In this document: in pieces, positions 21,014-31,295 of the stretch
How positions within the stretch are numbered: position 1 is the first letter of the stretch
Layout: the number at the start of each line of letters is the position of its first letter
Source: Symsagittifera roscoffensis
Taxonomy: Eukaryota > Xenacoelomorpha > Acoela > Convolutidae
Direction: 5' to 3'
Assembly: GCF_963678635.1 (NCBI RefSeq)
Contig: NC_087062.1
Span: forward strand, 35,554,052-35,614,051
Length of the DNA stretch: 60,000 nt
Made by a program: the position numbers and the translations under genes
Notes under the pieces: model-generated
What the model was told of the DNA's origin: nothing
Seen by the model: only the letters and a program-made list of their open reading frames with translations
The model's database searches: none

Positions 21014-21570
21014 CTACGGGTGAAAGGGCGGATAGAGAAATTGTTCAAAACAGCTCAGAAAGTTAAACGTCTTTTTTCCAGTCACAAACAAATTTAAATC
21101 AAGCTCAGTTTTTTCTTGGTCATAAAAACTTGGCAATTTTTTTTCGTTATTAAATGAAACTCGTAATGTATCAAAGGTTTGTATCTGTATTTCATTTGCT
21201 GTAGGCACAAAAACACAACATTAGTTATTGCCAATAAAGAAGCAATTTCGTGGTCAATAAAAAACAAACCTTGGACTAAATGGAGCCTGCCTGTTCTATC
21301 GATTGTTCACAGAGATCAAAATATGCAAAAAGAACAAAAACACCAATGAACTAACTGATTAAAATCAATTTTAATGCAAATCTTAAGTTAAAACTTCCAA
21401 TCCGATGGCAGTGAACAGTATAAAAACTTTAATAAAAGTAACAGCTTTATTCAAAATTAGAACGAGTTTGACCGAAATTCTGGAATTTACTCTAAAGTTA
21501 TCAACTTACCTGCTGCTGCGTTTTCTAAGTATTTATTTGAGTTATGCTTGTTTCCAGCTATTGATTGCAT
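21014..21570 (-). CDS. Two-exon gene, ~81-residue unknown protein
   Basis: Exon 1 (21510-21570) runs from ATG through M-Q-S-I-A-G-N-K-H-N-S to A-A-A plus one base at a consensus donor CAG|GTAAGT. Exon 2 (21014-21198) follows acceptor TTTTGTGCCTACAG, completes the codon (GCA, Ala) and stays open for 60 residues to TAG. The intron is 311 bp and phase 1. The protein is polar, with no signal peptide or membrane segment. Exon 2 contains IQIQTFDTLRVSF, a charged stretch (YDQEKTELDLNLF) and a C-terminal YPPFHP. I recognise no family. The DFR exon E3 at 22546-22618 ends in the same phase and lies upstream, so it could be an alternative first exon of this gene. Ab initio model only. Confidence 0.5.
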
Positions 21571-22545
21571 GGCAAAGGCGGCAATTACGACCAGTTAATG
21601 ACGGCTATTGTTACGCTTGGGTTCATTTTAAGTAAAAATTAAACATTGTGTCATATGGAAACGAAATATAGGCAGGTGTTTTGTGAATCAAGCCTCCCTT
21701 GGGAATAGGAAATGACCATCGAAATTGTGTTCGAAAGTTCAATTGGTACGATACGATAACTGGGAAATATTGAAATATGGAAAGTTCGATGTGTTCTTGT
21801 TACAAAAAATAAATTGAATAGGCTACTATTAATAAGTTAAACTAATCGCACTATCTGTTGGACTTTACAAAAAAAACTTCAAAAAGGTTGACTTAAATCA
21901 TCCCAAATGGCATTTTCAGATGGAGCATAAATGTTAATTGCAGCCGTTTTTAGAAAATACCAATATTAGTGCAGCCAATATTCAAGTGAAAAAAATCTCC
22001 CTTAAAATTGCGTATCGAAAGATTGCAAAATACCTAATCAAATTAAATTATGTTCCAAACGAATTTAAAGGAACAACAAATAACAACACGAAGTTCACGA
22101 ACAACAAATAACGTCCAGTATTTTTTTCGCCCAGTTTTACGTAACTCAAAGAAAATTCACATGGGTCAAATCTGACACCTTATTAAAGCCCTGTTGATCG
22201 TGATTTAGAGTCCATAAAAAATCGGTCTGAATTGGTCTGAAGAAAAATTGGTCTGATTTTTTTTGGTTTTTAGATTAAGTAAGACAAAAGTTGTGACGCT
22301 GACCTCACCGCTACAGTTTTAAATTTTGTTAGCATTTATTGCCTCTCATTATTGCAGTTTTTCATCTGTAATTGTTTTCAGTCACACTGTTTTGTGTAAA
22401 GCAATTTTTTAAAAACATAATGCCAAAACAGCTTGCGTGAAAACAAAAAACAGACAAAATAGTTTTGGTGACAGTAGTTTTTTTTTAAAATGAGCACTAA
22501 AAAGTTTTTGATGAAAGTTAGCAGATATCAAATTGTATAACTCAC

Positions 22546-22618
22546 CGATAGTTTTGCAAGAGACAGTTTTCATGCTTCTGAAATCAGAGATGGTAGATCC
22601 TCCCCCCATATTAGCCAT
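22546..22618 (-). CDS. First coding exon with DFR motif (E3)
   Basis: A 73-nt exon: ATG, then A-N-M-G-G-G-S-T-I-S followed by D-F-R-S-M-K-T-V-S-C-K-T-I and one base at ATCG|GTGAGT. A second in-frame ATG four codons in would give a shorter start. Codons for D-F-R-S are GAT TTC AGA AGC, differing silently from E1 and E2. The phase-1 donor is compatible with the acceptor of the exon at 21014-21198, 1.35 kb downstream. Glycine-rich lead-in unlike E1/E2. Function unknown. Confidence 0.5.
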
Positions 22619-23105
22619 TTCGACGCGAACTAGATGCTTTTATTTACTTTGTAAAAATTATTACACCTGAATTTCAGTTCCTCGTTGTTCCCTTTTTTCG
22701 CGAGGAAAGTTGATAAATCAAACGACGGTTTCAGATAAAATAAAATTTTAAAAACGCTACTCAGAAAGTGTGCAATCAAAACACATCGAAAATCGATTTC
22801 CTTGGCAATTAGAGATAATAAATGGTAATGATGTGTTTGTCTGTTGATGTTTATGCGCTGTTTTTGCTGACATTTTTTTATAACGCTCCATGTTGAATAC
22901 ATTATTTCCTGATTTCTATTCAAATGATAGTGTTTTCAAGTAGTTTTCAAATTCCGATTCTCCTCTTATGTAGACTCCAGAATCCTAGATAAATGACACC
23001 ATATTAATCTACTCACATATGTTGGTTTATAAATAAACTTTGAAGTACTAATAAAAAAATAGATATCAAAACAGAACAGACTTGAGAAACTGTTTTTTTT
23101 CTTAC

Positions 23106-23181
23106 TTGGTTTCCATCCTATGGTTTCCACTTTTCGGAAGTCAGTGAGTTTGACGGCCACATCGAATGTTAACTCGTCCAT
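23106..23181 (-). CDS. First coding exon with DFR-type motif (E4)
   Basis: A 76-nt exon: ATG, D-E-L-T-F-D-V-A-V-K-L-T, then D-F-R-K-V-E-T-I-G-W-K-P and one base before GTAAGA. The motif aligns with E1-E3 (D-F-R-[SK]-[IMV]-[KE]-x-[IVF]-G) with clearly different codons. A phase-compatible short last exon is possible after TTCTGGAG near 22962 (about 18 codons to TAG), but that acceptor is weak. It is the most upstream of the four motif exons in the window. Confidence 0.45.
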
Positions 23182-24124
23182 TATGCTAATTGATTTTTTT
23201 ACAATGCAGATTTAATGAAAAATGAAAAAGTATTGGGCCATAAGGCTTGAATTGTCCTTTGATTTTGAATAAGAAAGCAAATTTAGTGATCGAGAAATGT
23301 GGCTCAACCAAATATATTTTGATGCAAAATTTTGTTCACATAAATAGGCAACCAAAGTCCCACTTTTTATAGTCATAAGACACGATCTTTTTCATAATGA
23401 GTTTCATCAGCTCCCAAAATGATAATTCAGTCACGTGCCGAGTAAGGTGATTTCAAAATGAGCGGAATGAGTTATATCAAAACTGCGGCATAAGACTTTT
23501 ATTGCAGGAAACTTATTTTTATAGAATGATAAATGCGACAGGTAAGAATTTTGGTGAGAAATATTTCTAAGCCGTTTCCTTTTTTTGATAAATTAACCAA
23601 CGCTTTTTCTAAAAAAAATTTTTTCACAAATCTAGCCTAATCTTTGATCTGAAAATCAAATACGTTTAGATAAGTCATCTTGCCAGAGTTTCATTGCAAC
23701 TTCAAACATCAGACCAATTTCAGCGATCGAAATAATAGTTTTCATATAAAAAGTTTGATATTCCGATAAAGATATCTATGCCTGTAATTCGAACGTTTAA
23801 AAAATGTATTATCTGCAGCCTTTTTGTGATTTTTTTTGGCTTGGAAACTGTCCATTTGGCGATGTTCGTAACCCTTTCATATGCTTTGTGAAGAATTTAA
23901 TTTTGATATTAAAATTGTTCTAAGGCGACTCGTTCACATCTTTCATGCTGAGGGAAGAAAAGCAAAAAAACAAACGTTGTGAAACTGCATTTTTTTGTTA
24001 TCAGAAAAATATTCGAGCCATTTAAGGAGAAATTGGGGCCCTGGCTTGATCTAAACAGTAATGCTGTGATTCGTTTTACCTCTTTAATCTTATGAGCCTC
24101 GGTATTGATAAGATAACTGTCAAT
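23182..24124. other. No gene seen; upstream of the DFR exon cluster
   Basis: About 940 bp of AT-rich DNA on the upstream side of E4. It would hold the promoter of E4 if that is a first exon. No TATA-like element could be fixed. Confidence 0.4.
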
Positions 24125-24361
24125 CTATGTCCATCGGTTGATCGTTCGTGTTATTTTTAGAACAGACTTTAAATTCAACGCATTTCTTGTTTGTTTCATT
24201 CTTTCAGCTTGGAATCCATAACCTATACATAGGTAGACAGAACAGTTTAATATTTTACTATAGCTCATTCTAACGACTCGAACTTGCGGAGACTTCGTTA
24301 ATTTTGGCTCACTCACATCGAGGAGCCGCCTAGTACCTGGACCCAATAATACAATTGGCAG
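24125..24361 (-). CDS. Open minus-strand stretch, unknown (doubtful)
   Basis: The minus strand is open for about 78 codons to TAG, reading L-P-I-V-L-L-G-P-G-T-R-R-L-L-D-V near its start. It has no in-frame ATG near the beginning and no clear acceptor. GATGTGAGT within it looks like a donor. It lies beside the decayed gypsy fragment on the other strand. It may be a last exon or chance. Confidence 0.2.
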   Translation of the reverse strand: MPIVLLGPGTRRLLDVSEPKLTKSPQVRVVRMSYSKILNCSVYLCIGYGFQAERMKQTRNALNLKSVLKITRTINRWT

Positions 24362-24639
24362 TTATTGCAACGAAGATTTTGGAAATCGACAGTATTAGTG
24401 GAACAAAGATCCCAGAAACTCAAATTCTGATCATGGAACAATTTTCAGGAACTGGGATTGATACTGGTAGACTCAAGAAACAAGAACGCGTTTCAATTTA
24501 CGAATCCACTGAGGAAAAGAGGTTAAAGAAGAGAAGAAAAATTCTCTAATACAATTATAAGTTCCGAAGCCGACATAAATTGCGATCAAACTAATAGGTG
24601 AGACGGCTTTTTGATCAAAGCCCCAAGATTAAAAATCTA

Positions 24640-25850
24640 CTTTTCTGCTTTCAACAAACCTCCTGATGCAGCGTTTGAGAGATATGACAATTAGACTTAT
24701 TGTAAAACTAGAAACATGCAAGAAAGTCGGTTTTATTAGCCCCGTAGTGATCACAAGAAAAAAGATGGAATAGTAAAAATGGATCTAGACTGGAAACTTT
24801 ATAAAACCAAATTTGTAACGCAATTCTTCATATGCCGAACATTCACGAATTGATAAACAACGTGATTTTGCAATTGTCAGAAAAGCCAAGCGGTCAAGTA
24901 TGTTTCAGCTTTTTTAATCTCAAAACGCTTAGAATTGTCTCGAGGCTCGTGATGCAACGAGTAAACAATACACTTTTTGCATAGTAGGTGGTAGCACACA
25001 TGAACATACCGAGTTTTTCTCTGATATGCAAAATGAGTTTCAAAAAGTCTTAGACTCACTTAAAAAACTTTGATTCACGAGTCATCACACAAATAATTTT
25101 TTCGTGGCCACGATAAGCTCATTTAAAGAACACAAATCCATTGTTATAAGAACACTCAAAAGCCTAAATGAAAACAACATGGCAGTGAAAAAAACATGGC
25201 AGAGGCGCTTTCTTTCAAAAAAGCGCTTTTCTTACATAATGCTTAGGATTCAAGATATCCGAATCAGGGGTGCAACCGTTGGCGGGAAAAGATGACTCAA
25301 CAGGGATTCTTCCCAATTTAAACAACATATCTTAAAGTCGATCATTTTTTGGATCAACAAATCTACATATCAATTTTTTTATCAAACGTGGCAACGTTTA
25401 GCTATCCATTCAGATCTCTTTCAATTTTAAAATAACTAAAAAATTGACTGCTGATCAAATCAAAATTTTCGAAAAATCAAAAGCAGAAGGTTTAAAAATT
25501 ACCTAAGCTTACACGTTGAAATTTAGGAAAAAACTGAAAACTGACGCTTTCAACACCGAATTCTGAGCACCGACTCCAAGGGGAAGAGTGAGAAACAATT
25601 GCGTTTGCATCAAGATTTTTAAACTACCATAAAATGAAATTTTTCTCCAACACATTAGAAGTTTTCGGCGTAGTTTGAGCTTCAGAACAAGTCAGAAATC
25701 ATCTAATTAGCAAAGAATTATAAATAGTTACGGTTCACAAAACTTTACTTTTGACTTTTTCAGGTAATAGTCAACAAAACTCATCCGTTGGGTCAACAGA
25801 CTTTTGTTATTTAATTGTAAAATGTTTCGTATGCCTTTGAAAGTCATAGG
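24640..25850 (+). pseudogene. Decayed Ty3/gypsy pol fragment (RT and RNase H)
   Basis: Translated in shifting frames the region gives successive pieces of a gypsy polymerase: G-F-I-S-P-V-V-I-T-R-K-K (24730), M-P-N-I-H-E-L-I (24833), E-F-Q-K (25030), F-V-A-T-I-S-S..E-H-K-S-I-V (25100), then RNase H-like T-I-A-F-A-S-R-F-L-N (25590) and L-E-V-F-G-V-V (25657). There are many frameshifts and stops. The place of the catalytic YLDD box (about 25085) is garbled and the aspartates are gone. No gag, protease or LTRs were found. It is older than the gypsy copy at 53.3-58.7 kb and of a related lineage. Confidence 0.75.
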
Positions 25851-28420
25851 TTGTACCGATCTTTTAGTCTTCCCCTGGTTAAAACCTTACATTTTTCACA
25901 TTATGACAATGGATTTGTGGTGGTTTCAGTTGGAGCATTTCGAGAAGTTTCATTTATTGGTGATTTTAATAATGCTGTAAAAATAATTCTGTAATTAGAA
26001 AGCCGGCGCTGTATTTTGTAAATTAAATCATCACATCGCGAACAGCATATACGAGCAGTTTATTTGGTTGTCTCTAGCTTACTCTAGTTTTTTGCCTCAA
26101 AATGTGTGCACCTTTTAATAGTTGTTTTACTCAGTCTCTCAAAATTTGCAACAATTCCCAGATTAGGGCAGAAAATTGTTTCTGAATTTGTGTACCATTA
26201 GAAACTACCATTTCAGACAGGGTACATTTGTTTTTTTTTCAATTCCAGCATCAAACTTAATCTAGCAAAACGAAATTCAAAAAAATTAGATCCTCACCTT
26301 ATGTTCTCAGAGAAAGATATTATTGCCTTAAAATTCAAAGACGATTTGTTGCAGGCTGACCATCATGCTTAGCTAAAATTAAATTGTTACAAAATTGATT
26401 TGTCGTTACAACTTTCAACTTTCCCTAAATCCCAGAAAACCATACTCAACAAAAAACAGTAACCAATAGGAAACTGCTCCAAAATACTACAACAGTTGGC
26501 ACGATCATTTTAGACTTAATATCGACAATTACGAATTTCAGAATTTTGAGTTTTCATCGGGCGTACATGAAGAACAATAAAAAAATCTTCAGGGTTGATT
26601 TAGTTTTCTTAGACAACGACCTTGTCGTTCGGCAGCTATACTTGGATAATTTCACTTTATCTTTCATGCTACTCACCTGGGACAGTATGGGATGAATACC
26701 TCTCAATTTTTAATCCTTTTGTAGAAAAAAAATGATATTGAAACTTTATAATGTACACTGTTAGATAATAAATTAAATGAACTTCCAGAAGACTGGTATT
26801 TACAGTTCACGCATATTTTTTTTAGCCATGACAATCAAATTACATAACTTTTAATGCGTCAATGGAAAAGATCATTCCGAATCTGAGATTTACGAAACAG
26901 CTTTTCTCTCGAAAAGAATTTTAACTGGACCACCAATTTTCGTTGAAAAAATCTGATTTCGTATCATGAAAGTTTATCTTATCCGAGAACAGAGCACACA
27001 TATGGGAGCTGCATGATAGGGCAGACAAAAGCTAAATGGACAAACATTTGAGCAATTCCAATACTCAACTCACTCAAAATACAACATTCTTCTCGAAGCA
27101 TCAGTGCGATCATCAGAACCCTCACAAAAACTAGAATTCCCTGGATAACTGCTTCTGGGGGATAGTTTCATAAGAAGGCCACGAGTCGCAAAAACGAGGA
27201 ACCTTACTTCAATTTCAGCTAGCAAAACATCTTAGATTCCTCAGATCTTACGCTAATCCTAGCCCTAGATGATGGACGCATTCTTCGCAGATCAGATCTC
27301 GCTTTCAAAGGTAAATTGCTTTTCGGCTACTACACTCAAAATACTAGCCTCAATTCAAAACTGAAGACCACAAACCCCACGATGATCCCACGATGATCCC
27401 AAAAATTCAGCGTAAATATGAATTTCAAACTTCGACGCGCGTCAGCACAATTTTTTTTGAAACAAAGACATGCTGTTTAGATTTTGCTGCCAAATTTGAT
27501 ATTGCTACTCAATTAACCCCGGTTATTGTGTTAGTGGTAAAAAAAATTGTTTATTTGCCATCAAAACAACATATGACCAAAAAAAATCATCAATTCTTCG
27601 TAATCGAATAATTAGCGCTAGGCTGTTGAACTATGGCTATAAGTTCTATTCGTAAACCCCCCATCTGAAACTGAGCTCAAATTAAACGACGACATAAGTT
27701 TTTTCCAGACTTCTGTTCTTGCGCAGTCCTTTCTTCAGCATGAATAAAGCTTTTGGTGCTCTGAATATTATTTCTGGAGGCAAAGTGTATTTAACCTGAC
27801 AAAAAAGTAGAAATGGTTGTATGATGATCAAATTGGATCAGATCTAAAATTTGCTAAAAATTTTGGTGGAATTTCGATTGACCTAATGCTCTTTCGAAAC
27901 TAAGCTTTAAATTTATTATGTTTACAGTTTTGAAGGTGTAAAAACTTTAAATGTTTTTTTTTCTGTTAAATTGAAAATTTTGTCATACGAACTCATATCA
28001 TCGACTACTGAATAGTAATAATCCTGCAGGACGACAAATACAGCAATTATATCAAAAAACATATCGATACTAAAAACTTAAGCCTTTAATTGTATTTTCT
28101 TGAAAATTCATATGTTTTGCAAAAAACTCGTCGAATGATGTATAAAACATAGTTAATCATAATTATAGAATTAATTAAAACGTTTCTCATTGAAATGCAA
28201 GCGTCTGCCAAAAAAAGACAGCAATTAGACGAAAATTTTATTTCGTTCATTCAAAGAAAAGTTTTTTTCCTTAGGAAGGCTTCAAACGCAAAAAGTTCAA
28301 ATATAAGAAAGTGAAAAATTTATATACATTTATAGATCGATATTTAAAACAAATAATTTTAACTTTGGATGCTTCAAATTAATAAAATCATTTAAAAAAA
28401 GGTAATTTTTATGTTGTATC
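25851..28420. other. No supported gene
   Basis: About 2.6 kb. The first part may hold further unrecognisable remains of the gypsy element (pol would continue into integrase), but I could not align any integrase motif. A plus-strand open stretch at 27393-27611 has no motif or splice context. A short duplication CACGATGATCC occurs twice near 27378. Confidence 0.4.
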
Positions 28421-28523
28421 TTATAAGCGCATTTTGAATTTTGTAATTTTTATAACTAGGGTTGCATTGAAGACACATAGTCCTTTTTTATAGTATGAAT
28501 AGTCGTCTTGATAGTTCCGGGTG
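28421..28523 (-). CDS. Candidate last exon, unknown protein
   Basis: After a pyrimidine-containing acceptor (CTTCTCATTTGCATAG) the minus strand gives one base completing a codon, 33 codons beginning T-R-N-Y-Q-D-D-Y-S-Y-Y and TAA. The peptide is rich in Tyr and Lys and ends in K-F-K-M-R-L. It has the same acceptor phase as the exon at 29008-29170 and a loosely similar arrangement (a Y..D..S segment, then alternating hydrophobic residues). It might be a second terminal exon of one family. No first exon was found nearby. Confidence 0.3.
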
Positions 28524-29007
28524 CTATGCAAATGAGAAGTTTTTTTCCAAAAGAAATTTTTGAACCAATTTTTGGTGATATATTGCAGTAGGTGGTAGTG
28601 CAATTGCAATAGCTGGATGTCATTTTGTTATACTTCGCACATTATTTATAATTTTTTTCAAAAGCTAAATTTTTGTATTAACAAAAACTATGTTAGTAGC
28701 AATACAATTATTTGAAAATGAAATGACTTTATCATGCATTATAATTCACAAATTTTATACATGCACTATGCTCAAAATTACCACCTATTTTAACATTTTA
28801 CTCATTTTGTCTTTGCTTACAAGATAAGACTTTTCAAATTGTTATGTTTTCATCACAGCGTTCATAATGTACCTTGACGACCTGAGTTGACCAAAATAAT
28901 TAGTGATTTCAAAAAATGGATAATTTTGCAAATAAAGTTAGGTAAAAAACCTTGTTTGGTCAATAAAGGAAAAAATCTGTGTTTATGTTTTTTTGTATTT
29001 ATGCAAA

Positions 29008-29170
29008 CTAAAATAACACATTTAGTAATTTTTTCATCAATAATTTTACATAAAATCCGTTTTCAATCGACACTGATAGTTGTTGATCAGATTTGTCGGT
29101 GTAGTGATACTCAATTTCAAGTGGCATTAAAATCTTATATTGAATCAAGACTCTACTGTCGGTTGAGCAT
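29008..29170 (-). CDS. Candidate last exon, unknown protein
   Basis: Acceptor GATTAACTCAG is followed by one base, then 53 codons (C-S-T-D-S-R-V-L-I-Q-Y-K-I-L-M...) and TAG. The middle, E-I-E-Y-H-Y-T-D-K-S-D-Q-Q-L, is followed by alternating hydrophobic residues (L-S-V-S-I) and a Lys/Leu-rich end (V-K-L-L-M-K-K-L-L). No family recognised. The opposite strand is also open over this stretch, which weakens the call. Confidence 0.35.
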
Positions 29171-29489
29171 CTGAGTTAATCTAACAAATTAGTGAAATAG
29201 AAAATTAGGATAATTTGCGTTTGAACTTAGGTCAAAACAAATTTTTTGACCGATAATTTAAAATGTAATGTTTTAAGTAAATGATGCTCAAATAATCGTT
29301 AAAAGTAACTATAAAATAATTAGATTTTTTACATTTTATAAATGCAAGAAAACCAAATTTCGATCAACGCTGAACAGTGTCCTGTCCGTTCAGATTTAAT
29401 GTATTAGTTATACCTATAGCCACTCATTTTTTTTCAACATCTGCCTTGTTTTTTAACTGGAAAAATCCGAGAAAAAAAACGTTTTTATT

Positions 29490-29730
29490 TCACAATCAAT
29501 CAATTTTTTTTCCAATTATTTTACGGCAAACTTTCGAACTTAAATTTTGTTGACGCTTACAGGTGCAAAAATTCTTGAGTAAAATTGAGCTTAACTCAAC
29601 ACAATAACACTGTCTGCAAGCTGAGAGAGTAGAAAAAATTGAGTAAATTTAGCTTTAGACTTAAGTAATTAAGGCTTACCGATAACTTCTTTATGATTTG
29701 CAAAAATACAGTTGTTTTAATGTTCGCTGT
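29490..29730 (-). other. Degenerate copy of sequence also present at 14.2-14.35 kb
   Basis: GCTTAACTCAACACAATAACACTGTCTGCA corresponds to GCTTCACTCAACAAAATAACACAGTCTGGA at 14.23 kb. About 60 bp away TGCAAATCATAAAGAAGTTATCGGTAAG corresponds to TGCAAATCGTAGAAGAGCTATCAGTAGG. On the minus strand the second block ends like a phase-1 donor, as in the DFR exons, but the frame has a stop. A Cys-rich reading (C-R-Q-C-Y-C...) after CTCTCTCAG is open for about 40 codons. It could be a dead gene copy or a repeat family. Confidence 0.3.
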
Positions 29731-29868
29731 GTCCAAAAAAATAGGCGATAACTGATTTTTTTCTATAAAAACTTGTTTACTTACAAAAGAAATTAAGAAA
29801 CCATCAGTTACCTATCTGATTTCAGGGTTGTTGATATTTCATTCATTTATTTCACTATTATTTGTGGT

Positions 29869-30067
29869 GAATCTACTTAACAATACCCCCCTATGGAACC
29901 TATTTAAGAATATCCACCACTATATATAAATACAGTAAACTAGCACTGAGCTTTCCATTGAGAATTATAATTTTGCTGCATTCTAATTGGTCGAAAAATT
30001 GACCAATTTGATCTAATTAACAATCTACCCCCTTTCTTGAAATTGGTGGAGATTGTTAAATAGATCC
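29869..30067 (-). mobile_element. MITE with GGATCTAC ends, inverted copy
   Basis: Plus strand starts GAATCTACTTAACAATACCCCCC and ends GAGATTGTTAAATAGATCC; the whole is the reverse complement of the 5946-6193 element at about 80% visible identity. TTTGTGGT (29861-29868) and ATTGTGGT (30068-30075) flank it, an 8-bp duplication with one change. It lacks the poly-G run of the other copy. Confidence 0.8.
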
Positions 30068-30165
30068 ATTGTGGTTGCAATTTTTAAAATAATATTTGAG
30101 AAAAATGGTATAAGAATCAAAAACAGAGCTCAAAAATTCAGTATTTAGAAAAAAAACTAAAACAT

Positions 30166-30360
30166 TTGCATGGTTTCATCCATGGCTTTTGCTACATCGG
30201 TATTTAACCAAAATTCAGAAAAGCCGCATTTCGAGGTTCATGGGAAGCAGGCTCGGTTTCAGATCGTTGAATGCCTATCCTGTAATGATAAAAAATTCTT
30301 CAAAAAATTGAACAAACTACGCAGCTGCTACCTTGATCAGATTTCTATTTAATATTATTG
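30166..30360. repeat. 195-bp repeat, free copy
   Basis: GGTTTCATCCATGGCTTTTGCTACATCGG through ATTTCTATTTAATATTAT recurs at 30959-31151 at about 90% identity. Here it stands alone; there it is inside an inverted-repeat element. The plus-strand reading shares F-E-V-H-G-K-Q-A in both copies, but the frame shifts at a single-base indel, so coding is not supported. Confidence 0.7.
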
Positions 30361-30850
30361 TCATTGCTTCAAAAATTGGGGATGAAGTACGAAAAAAATA
30401 AAAATCAGCTACCTCAATTTTGAGAATGAAATGAATTAAAAGCGAACCGTAAAAGTTTTTTCAAAATTATAGTTTCTGTAGGATTTTGTAATTTATTTGC
30501 TCCCCTACGTTACTTTGTAAAGAATTGGCTCCTCTATAATTCGTTTTTGTCTAAACAAGGCAGGATGTCCGTTCTAAGGTCCATTCGTATTCGTTTGGTA
30601 TTTCTCAGCTAAGCATTTTTTCGTATTCTTATTGGTTGACTTCATTTCATTTTGTAATGAATTGGATCCTTTTACAAAACGGAAGCAAATAGTTAACAAG
30701 ATTCAGTCCGTGCTCTATGTAGTTTCAGTTTTTTGGTAGCTTCAGTTTTTTGGTGAAAATGAAATGTTTTGAAAAGTAGGGTTTCCAAAATTTTTTTGCC
30801 ATTTAGTGTCTAAGCTCCAAACAGGGATCACAAGCAGTTGGTCTATATAG
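30361..30850. other. No gene seen
   Basis: Unique-looking AT-rich DNA. TTTCAGTTTTTTGGT is tandemly doubled near 30722-30752. Confidence 0.4.
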
Positions 30851-31295
30851 CATGGCTTAGTAAAAACAATTGGTGGATACAATGTCAATTAACTGTTTTC
30901 GCCAATTAATTGGATTGACAATCGTGGTTATGTCATTTAAACAATTAATTGTAATTAATTGGTTTCATTCACGGCTTTTGCTACATCAGTATTTAACCAA
31001 AATTCAGAAAAAGCCGTATTTCGAGGTTCATGGGAAGCAGGCTCTGTTTCAGGTTGTTGAATGCATATCCTGTAATGATAAAAAAATTGTTCAAAAAATT
31101 GAACAAATTACGCAGCTGCTACCTTCATCAGATTTTTATTTAATATTATGTAGCGTGCCACCCAAGTATAGAAGACCCAATTAATTGCAATTAATTGGCC
31201 TTCGTTGTAAATTGACACTAATTGAAAGAAAACTATTGTCAATTAATGGTCCATTTAATTGCAACTAATTGGTCACGATAATTTGCTAAGCCCTG
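30851..31295. mobile_element. hAT-like non-autonomous element with AATTAATTG repeats
   Basis: Left end CATGGCTTAGTAAA and right end TTTGCTAAGCCCTG are inverted repeats with two mismatches. The flanks CTATATAG and CTTCATAG match at six of eight positions, consistent with an aged 8-bp duplication. Subterminal regions carry many CAATTAATTG words in both directions. The core (30959-31151) is the same sequence as the free copy at 30166-30360, so the element carries, or supplied, that segment. Confidence 0.55.

Noticed and set aside
30870-31184. Plus-strand 104-codon frame inside the hAT-like element
   Set aside because: The related frame at 30170-30352 shifts relative to it through single-base indels, so no protein is conserved.
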